NCBI GenBank assembly: GCA_045614925.1
Contig: JAZLDV010000098.1
Span: 1-9,255 of the forward strand
Reading direction: 5' to 3'
Length of the DNA stretch: 9,255 bases
Origin: JAZLDV01 sp045614925
GTDB taxonomy: Bacteria > Bacillota_I > Bacilli_A > Erysipelotrichales > Coprobacillaceae
How positions within the stretch are numbered: position 1 is the stretch's first letter; every line of letters begins with the position of its first letter. Position numbers and translations under genes: made by a program. The notes beneath the pieces were generated by a model. The model worked only from the letters and a program-made list of their open reading frames with translations, did no database searches and was not told the origin of the DNA. Below, piece by piece: positions 5,905 to 9,255 of the stretch.

Positions 5905-7037
5905 TAAAATGCCCTCTCATATACATCTCTACCATATTTATTCAAGAATTCTTCTTTAAAATCTAATAAACGATCTTCTTGAATTGCTTTTCTAATATCA
6001 GCAGATAAATCTAATAAGAAAGCAACGTTATGGATAGAAAGTAAACTCTTTCCAAAAATTTCATCACATTTATGTAAATGTCTTAAATATGCTCTAGTGT
6101 AATTTTTACAAGTATAACAATTACATTCATCATCAATAGGAGTAAAATCATATTTAAATTTTTCATTATTAATATTCATTCTTCCATGATGAGTCATTAA
6201 AGCACCATGTCTAGCAACACGTGTAGGTAAAACACAGTCATACATATCTACACCTCTAATTGCTGCTTCAATTAAATCAATTGGATTTCCAACACCCATT
6301 AAATATCTAGGTTTATCCTCTGGAAGCCATTTAATAGCGTCTTCAACCATTTTATACATAACATCTTTTGGTTCACCAACACTTGTTCCACCAATAGAAT
6401 ATCCAGGGAAATCCATTTTTACTAATTCTTTAGCACACATTTCTCTTAAATCAGCATATTCTCCACCTTGAACAATACCAAATAAAGCTTGTTTGTCATT
6501 GTTATGTGCATCTTTTCCTCTTTTAGCCCATCTTAATGTTCTTTCAACAGACTTTTTCATATAATCATATGTTGCAGGATAAGGAGCACATTCATCAAAA
6601 GACATAATAATATCTGCACCTAAATCATTTTGAATCTGAATGGCTTTTTCAGGAGATAAGAATAACTTTCTTCCATCAACAATACTTTTGAAAGTAACTC
6701 CTTCTTCTTCAATCTTTCTTGTTTTCCCTAAAGAAAATACTTGGAACCCTCCACTATCAGTTAACATAGGTCCATCATAATTCATAAATTTATGTAATCC
6801 ACCAGCCATTTTAACAACATCTTCTCCAGGTCTTAACCATAAGTGATAAGTATTTGCTAAAATAACCTGACTATTCATTTCTTTTAATTGCTCAGGAGCA
6901 ATACCTTTAACAGTTGCAAGCGTCCCAACAGGCATAAACATAGGTGTTTCTACATCACCATGAGGTGTATGTAAAATACCGTATCTTGCACCACTTTGCT
7001 TACAGACATGTTTTAATTCATACCAAAATCCTTCCAT
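5904..7037 (-). CDS. tgt: tRNA-guanine transglycosylase Tgt
   Basis: Tgt exchanges guanine at position 34 of GUN-anticodon tRNAs for preQ1, the first tRNA-bound step of queuosine synthesis. The 377-residue form carries DSGGFQVFSL with D94, SFDECAPYPA with D148, GGTSVGE (216-222, base recognition loop), RGVDMYDCVLPTR with the presumed nucleophile D264, and the zinc site C305, C307, C310, H336. The base recognition loop reads GGTSVGE rather than the commonly quoted GGLAVGE, though the Val of the bacterial form is kept. A longer in-frame start at 7097 exists but lies upstream of the predicted start point near 7055. The ATG at 7035-7037 has GAGGTG five nt upstream, so MEGFWYELKHV is preferred. 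It heads the tgt-queA-queH operon and is divergent from the GNAT gene. The predicted leader of about 18 nt leaves no room for a preQ1 riboswitch. Confidence 0.97.
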   Translation of the reverse strand: MEGFWYELKHVCKQSGARYGILHTPHGDVETPMFMPVGTLATVKGIAPEQLKEMNSQVILANTYHLWLRPGEDVVKMAGGLHKFMNYDGPMLTDSGGFQVFSLGKTRKIEEEGVTFKSIVDGRKLFLSPEKAIQIQNDLGADIIMSFDECAPYPATYDYMKKSVERTLRWAKRGKDAHNNDKQALFGIVQGGEYADLREMCAKELVKMDFPGYSIGGTSVGEPKDVMYKMVEDAIKWLPEDKPRYLMGVGNPIDLIEAAIRGVDMYDCVLPTRVARHGALMTHHGRMNINNEKFKYDFTPIDDECNCYTCKNYTRAYLRHLHKCDEIFGKSLLSIHNVAFLLDLSADIRKAIQEDRLLDFKEEFLNKYGRDVYERAF

Positions 7038-7042
7038 ATTTT

Positions 7043-7049
7043 CACCTCT
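7043..7049 (-). promoter_or_regulatory. Ribosome binding site that fixes the tgt start
   Basis: AGAGGTG on the minus strand lies 5 nt before the ATG at 7037. The longer in-frame ATG at 7097 has no comparable site. Confidence 0.85.
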
Positions 7050-7061
7050 TTTTGCATACCC

Positions 7062-7090
7062 ATTATACATCAAACGTAAGCAAATATAAA
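7062..7090 (-). promoter_or_regulatory. Promoter of the tgt-queA-queH operon
   Basis: On the minus strand a perfect TATAAT (7062-7067) is preceded by TTTATA (7085-7090, 4 of 6) with 17 bp between, the same boxes and spacing as the noc promoter. The start point would be near 7055, inside the longest tgt ORF, so it also settles the tgt start. Confidence 0.75.
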
Positions 7091-7118
7091 GTGACAATAG
7101 ATAAAAAAATGTTATACT
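7091..7118 (+). promoter_or_regulatory. Promoter of the GNAT gene
   Basis: GTGACA (7091-7096, 5 of 6) and an extended -10 TGTTATACT (hexamer 7113-7118) are separated by 16 bp. The start point near 7125 gives a very short leader that begins at about the RBS AGAGGTG (7125-7131). The -35 directly abuts the -35 of the divergent tgt promoter. Confidence 0.65.
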
Positions 7119-7138
7119 GAAATTAGAGGTGATGTGTT

Positions 7139-7639
7139 ATGTTAAATGCATTAAAAAGATATTTAAAGGACTATGAAATTCGTTTTATTGAAGAAAAAGA
7201 TTTTGATGATTTATATCATTTAGAAAAGAATAATGTGAATTATTTTAAATATACAAATGAAGAACCTAACTATGATTCTATTATTTCTGAAGTTTATGAA
7301 CTTCCACCAAATATAACAATGGATAATAAATATTTTGTAGGATTTTATAAAGATAATAAGCTTATCGCAGTTATGGATCTGATAGATGGATATCCAAATA
7401 AACAAACCTATTGGATAGGTTTATTTATATTAGATGTTGAATATCAGCATATTGGTATAGGTACATATTTGATTAAAACATTCATTGAATATTCTGATAA
7501 GAATATTCAATTGGGATGTTTATCAAATAATAAAGAAGGTTTTGCTTTCTGGAGTAAAATGGGATTTAAAGAAATTAGACGCGCATATAATAAAGAAAAA
7601 AACTGGGAAATTATAGTTATGGAAAAACAAATTAAATAG
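7139..7639 (+). CDS. GNAT family N-acetyltransferase
   Basis: The 166-residue protein has the GCN5-related acetyltransferase fold: a mixed N-terminal region, the strand YWIGLFIL, then motif A VEYQHIGIGTYLIKTFI (Q103-xx-G-x-G108, the acetyl-CoA pyrophosphate loop) and the C-terminal motif B NKEGFAFWSKMGFKEI (131-146). The acceptor substrate cannot be told from sequence; GNATs modify amino groups of small molecules, peptides or proteins. AGAGGTG lies 7 nt before the ATG. It is a single gene divergent from tgt, with its own promoter, and may carry a short downstream ORF in the same transcript. There is no sign that it belongs to the queuosine pathway. Confidence 0.9.
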   Translation: MLNALKRYLKDYEIRFIEEKDFDDLYHLEKNNVNYFKYTNEEPNYDSIISEVYELPPNITMDNKYFVGFYKDNKLIAVMDLIDGYPNKQTYWIGLFILDVEYQHIGIGTYLIKTFIEYSDKNIQLGCLSNNKEGFAFWSKMGFKEIRRAYNKEKNWEIIVMEKQIK

Positions 7640-7651
7640 TTTTAAGTGGTC

Positions 7652-7753
7652 ATGGGAATCACTATTCATTTTGTATTATTTGCAGTATCATTGGTGTTAG
7701 GAATAAATTTAGGGTATTTAATTATAATTATTATTAAAGCTGTTAAAATCTAA
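7652..7753 (+). CDS. Possible 33-residue single-span membrane peptide
   Basis: A short ORF begins 12 nt after the GNAT stop and encodes a peptide that is almost one long hydrophobic segment (HFVLFAVSLVLGINLGYLI followed by several Ile), ending in KAVKI. The shape, one membrane span with lysines at the C-terminus, is like many small membrane proteins and some type I toxins. Against it, the only Shine-Dalgarno-like bases (AAGTGG at 7644-7649) lie 2 nt from the ATG, and an in-frame GTG at 7646 has no RBS. An AT-rich gap easily yields Ile/Leu-rich frames by chance. I do not recognise a family. Confidence 0.3.
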   Translation: MGITIHFVLFAVSLVLGINLGYLIIIIIKAVKI

Positions 7754-7829
7754 ATGTTTAGTTGTAACTAGTAAACCATATTGTGCTCATAATTTAAAAG
7801 ATTATAATATATAGAAAACGCAAATAGAA

Positions 7830-7860
7830 AAATGGTTCTTACTTTAAGTAAGAACCATTT
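7830..7860. terminator. Intrinsic terminator between GNAT and COG0523 genes
   Basis: Arms 7830-7842 and 7848-7860 form a perfect 13-bp stem around TTTAA. On the minus strand the U-tract reads TTTTTCTATTT (including arm bases), which suits the GTPase-DUF1980 gene ending 4 bp away. On the plus strand the tail TTTGTTTTAA is weaker but could also stop the GNAT transcript. The 76 bases at 7754-7829 before it hold no gene I can see. Confidence 0.85.
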
Positions 7861-7863
7861 GTT

Positions 7864-8805
7864 TTAATCGAATGTTACATATTCTTTTTCTAATGGAGGA
7901 ATGAATTTGATATCTGTTACATGAAGTAAATCAAAATATCCGTCTATATCCTCATCATATTCAAGAGATATTTTTCCTGTTAATTCTAGCCATTCATTAG
8001 GTATAAATTGTTTACAAGCATTATGTACACATACCATACCAACTAGTGAAGTATCATCTTCACAACATACCATTGCTTCTCTACCGATAATAAAACCATT
8101 AGCAATATGTTTGTCTAAACCAATAAATTTACCTCTAATAGTAACAGTTTTATTATGATATTTTTCTGGATGGTCAATGGTATCCATACAGAATAAACCA
8201 AAATCATGATCTAAAATATTTAAATGATCGCCACTAATATCAAATGGCATTTCATCATCTTCTATAGTATTAACTGTCCCATCATTATTTTCATAAATAA
8301 TCTGACATGAATTATTGATAGCTTTAATGTTGTTACGTAAGAAAGATTTCTTAATAGAATCATTGATTCTATTAAAAATCAATAAGTCTGTATATAATAC
8401 ATGCTGGTAAACTAAAGATCTCATATTGTTTAAATATAGACTAAAAGTTTCAGCATTAATAGTTGTAAGAACTTGTACAATATCCATATCTTCAGGCATA
8501 TTTGTTTCAATAATCTCTTTCACATTATACATACCATTAACTTCTATTAATATTTGAGTTGGATTGTATTTATCTTTTAACATTTGAAAGAAATCAGTAT
8601 TTAAATCACTTTGATCATGAACATAAACAAGATCACAGTTCACTGCTTCTATATCTTCTTGTATATATTCGATTTCGCCTTCTTCACTCACTACAAGTAC
8701 TGATTTTTCATCAGCACAAAAATCAGTTGTTAAAAGAGTATCTTTGATAAAAGATGTCTTACCACTATCTAAAAATCCAGTAAATAAATATATTCTTGTT
8801 TTCAT
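7864..8805 (-). CDS. Degenerate COG0523 GTPase fused to a DUF1980 (YcgQ-like) domain
   Basis: The 313-residue protein has two parts. Residues 1-185 look like a COG0523 (CobW/HypB/UreG-type) G domain: Walker A GFLDSGKT at 10-17 and a Walker B-like ILIEVNG at 85-91. The CxCC metal motif typical of COG0523 is missing; only NCD (C57) stands near its place. The guanine motif NKxD reads NRIND (145-149), so it is degenerate. Residues about 205-305 match the C-terminal domain of YcgQ/TIGR03943 (DUF1980): HPEKYHNKTVTIRGKF, then GREAMVCCEDD (C247, C248) and EWLELTGKI. There is no CobW_C domain. DUF1980 proteins normally pair with YcgR-type permeases (COG0701) and are often linked to zinc regulation. 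The gene starts 2 bp after the upstream COG0523 gene and has no clear RBS, so translation is probably coupled. A role in metal delivery or sensing with its neighbour is inference. Confidence 0.8.
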   Translation of the reverse strand: MKTRIYLFTGFLDSGKTSFIKDTLLTTDFCADEKSVLVVSEEGEIEYIQEDIEAVNCDLVYVHDQSDLNTDFFQMLKDKYNPTQILIEVNGMYNVKEIIETNMPEDMDIVQVLTTINAETFSLYLNNMRSLVYQHVLYTDLLIFNRINDSIKKSFLRNNIKAINNSCQIIYENNDGTVNTIEDDEMPFDISGDHLNILDHDFGLFCMDTIDHPEKYHNKTVTIRGKFIGLDKHIANGFIIGREAMVCCEDDTSLVGMVCVHNACKQFIPNEWLELTGKISLEYDEDIDGYFDLLHVTDIKFIPPLEKEYVTFD

Positions 8806-8807
8806 AA

Positions 8808-9255
8808 TTAAATACCAAATAATTCATCAATAAAGTCTTCATTTAAGTCTTTACCAATAACACAAATTCTTCCAGTATAATCAGCAGGTCCTACTCGAAT
8901 TTCATATTCACCTGGAACATAATCAAAATGGAACCAATGACCTTCATCAGATTTAACAATACCTTTAGCACGTAAAATTAAACCAGCTCTTTCATCATTT
9001 AAATTAATGACAATATTATCTAACTGTTCTAATGAATATTCATTCACAGTTTCTCTACCAATGCTCATAAATACTTCATCAGCATGATGATGTCCGCAGC
9101 AGCATTCATGCTCATCGTGTTCATGTTCATGGTGCCCACAACAGCATTCATGTTCGTCATGTTCGTGTTCATGATGTCCACAGCAGCATTCATGTTCGTC
9201 ATGTTCGTGTTCGTGATGTCCACAGCAACATTCATGTTCGTCATGTTCATGTTCG
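8808..9255 (-). CDS. COG0523 (CobW-type) metallochaperone GTPase, partial: metal-binding repeats plus CobW C-terminal domain
   Basis: The reading frame is open to the right edge of the window, so the N-terminal G domain is outside. About 148 residues are visible. The first 57 are a Cys/His-rich stretch in which the 14-residue unit HHEHEHDEHECCCG recurs. It then runs HHHADEVFMSIGRE into a CobW_C domain with ERAGLILRAKGIVKSDEG, WFHFDYVPGEYEIRVG and ADYTGRICVIG. The transition ADEVFMSIGRET is the usual junction after the His-rich loop in COG0523 proteins (ADDVFxSWGxET), proving that the ATG at 9068 is internal. Family members (ZNG1/ZagA/YciC and others) use GTP to deliver zinc or another metal to client proteins. 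The stop is 2 bp before the fused GTPase-DUF1980 gene, an obvious operon. Zinc is the most likely metal by family, but Cys triplets are unusual and Ni, Co or Cu cannot be excluded. Confidence 0.9.
   Translation of the reverse strand, partial: EHEHDEHECCCGHHEHEHDEHECCCGHHEHEHDEHECCCGHHEHEHDEHECCCGHHHADEVFMSIGRETVNEYSLEQLDNIVINLNDERAGLILRAKGIVKSDEGHWFHFDYVPGEYEIRVGPADYTGRICVIGKDLNEDFIDELFGI
9093..9255 (-). repeat. 42-bp in-frame tandem repeat encoding a Cys/His metal-binding unit
   Basis: Three full copies (9093-9134, 9135-9176, 9177-9218) and a partial fourth running off the window encode the same 14-residue unit with no amino acid changes. Copies differ at silent third positions (for example GGA/GGG, CAT/CAC, TGC/TGT, GAC/GAT, GAA/GAG). 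The total number of copies is unknown. Confidence 0.95.

Noticed and set aside
7038..7061. preQ1 riboswitch in the tgt leader
   Set aside because: The predicted leader is only about 18 nt and has no room for the aptamer.
5904..7097. Longer tgt start at 7097
   Set aside because: The tgt promoter lies inside the extension, and the strong RBS points to the ATG at 7037.
7220..7405. Minus-strand Ile-rich 61-residue ORF inside the GNAT gene
   Set aside because: Antisense shadow produced by AT-rich codons.
8559..8747. Plus-strand 62-residue ORF inside the GTPase-DUF1980 gene
   Set aside because: Antisense to a gene with clear Walker A and DUF1980 motifs; no RBS or domain.
8808..9068. A stand-alone 86-residue gene starting at the ATG at 9068
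   Set aside because: The frame is open upstream to the window edge and encodes the normal preceding part of a COG0523 protein. The ATG is an internal Met in DEVFMSIG.
9065..9250. Minus-strand Met/Asn-rich 61-residue ORF (NMTNMN repeats)
   Set aside because: It is the out-of-frame shadow of the Cys/His-coding 42-bp repeat. The overlapping frame joins smoothly to CobW_C with the family-typical ADEVF junction.
9093..9255. CRISPR-like array
   Set aside because: The 42-bp units are directly tandem with no unique spacers and are coding.

Overview
The window is AT-rich (roughly 30% G+C by eye), uses AT-ending codons and strong GGAG/GAGGTG ribosome binding sites, and carries Noc, QueH and Lrp/AsnC-aminotransferase genes. 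This points to a low-GC Firmicute. The gene set and 5S sequence would fit an Erysipelotrichia/Coprobacillaceae-type gut bacterium, but that placement is inference.

Left part (1-2584): the window opens inside a 5S rRNA that closes an rRNA operon, followed by its terminator. A promoter then drives noc, a ParB/Noc-family chromosome protein with mostly Noc-type DNA-specificity residues but without the usual membrane-anchoring N-terminus. Tail-to-tail with noc lies a DUF6512-like membrane protein gene, and upstream of that on the same strand a seven-bladed lactonase (6-phosphogluconolactonase family).

Middle (2585-7138): an Lrp/AsnC regulator and a class I/II aminotransferase form a two-gene operon resembling the AlaR/AlaT arrangement of Bacillus. 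It converges on a three-gene queuosine operon, tgt-queA-queH. Every junction inside these two operons is a TAATG stop/start overlap, and the two operons share one bidirectional terminator in which both last genes end. The products are Tgt (inserts preQ1 at G34 of tRNA), QueA (builds epoxyqueuosine) and QueH (reduces it to queuosine).

Right part (7139-9255): a GNAT acetyltransferase is divergent from tgt, with the two -35 boxes abutting. A weak candidate 33-residue membrane peptide follows it. Then come two minus-strand genes of the COG0523 (CobW/ZNG1-type) metallochaperone GTPase superfamily. The upstream one is cut by the window edge. It shows a 42-bp tandem repeat encoding a Cys/His-rich metal-binding stretch just before its CobW C-terminal domain. 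The downstream one is a degenerate COG0523 GTPase fused to a DUF1980 (YcgQ/TIGR03943-like) C-terminal domain. This pair is the most unusual part of the window and suggests a metal (probably zinc) handling locus continuing beyond the right edge.

Several longest-ORF starts are wrong on promoter/RBS evidence: noc should start at 179, the lactonase at 2479 and tgt at 7037. The apparent 86-residue ORF at 8808-9068 is only the C-terminal domain of the larger GTPase.
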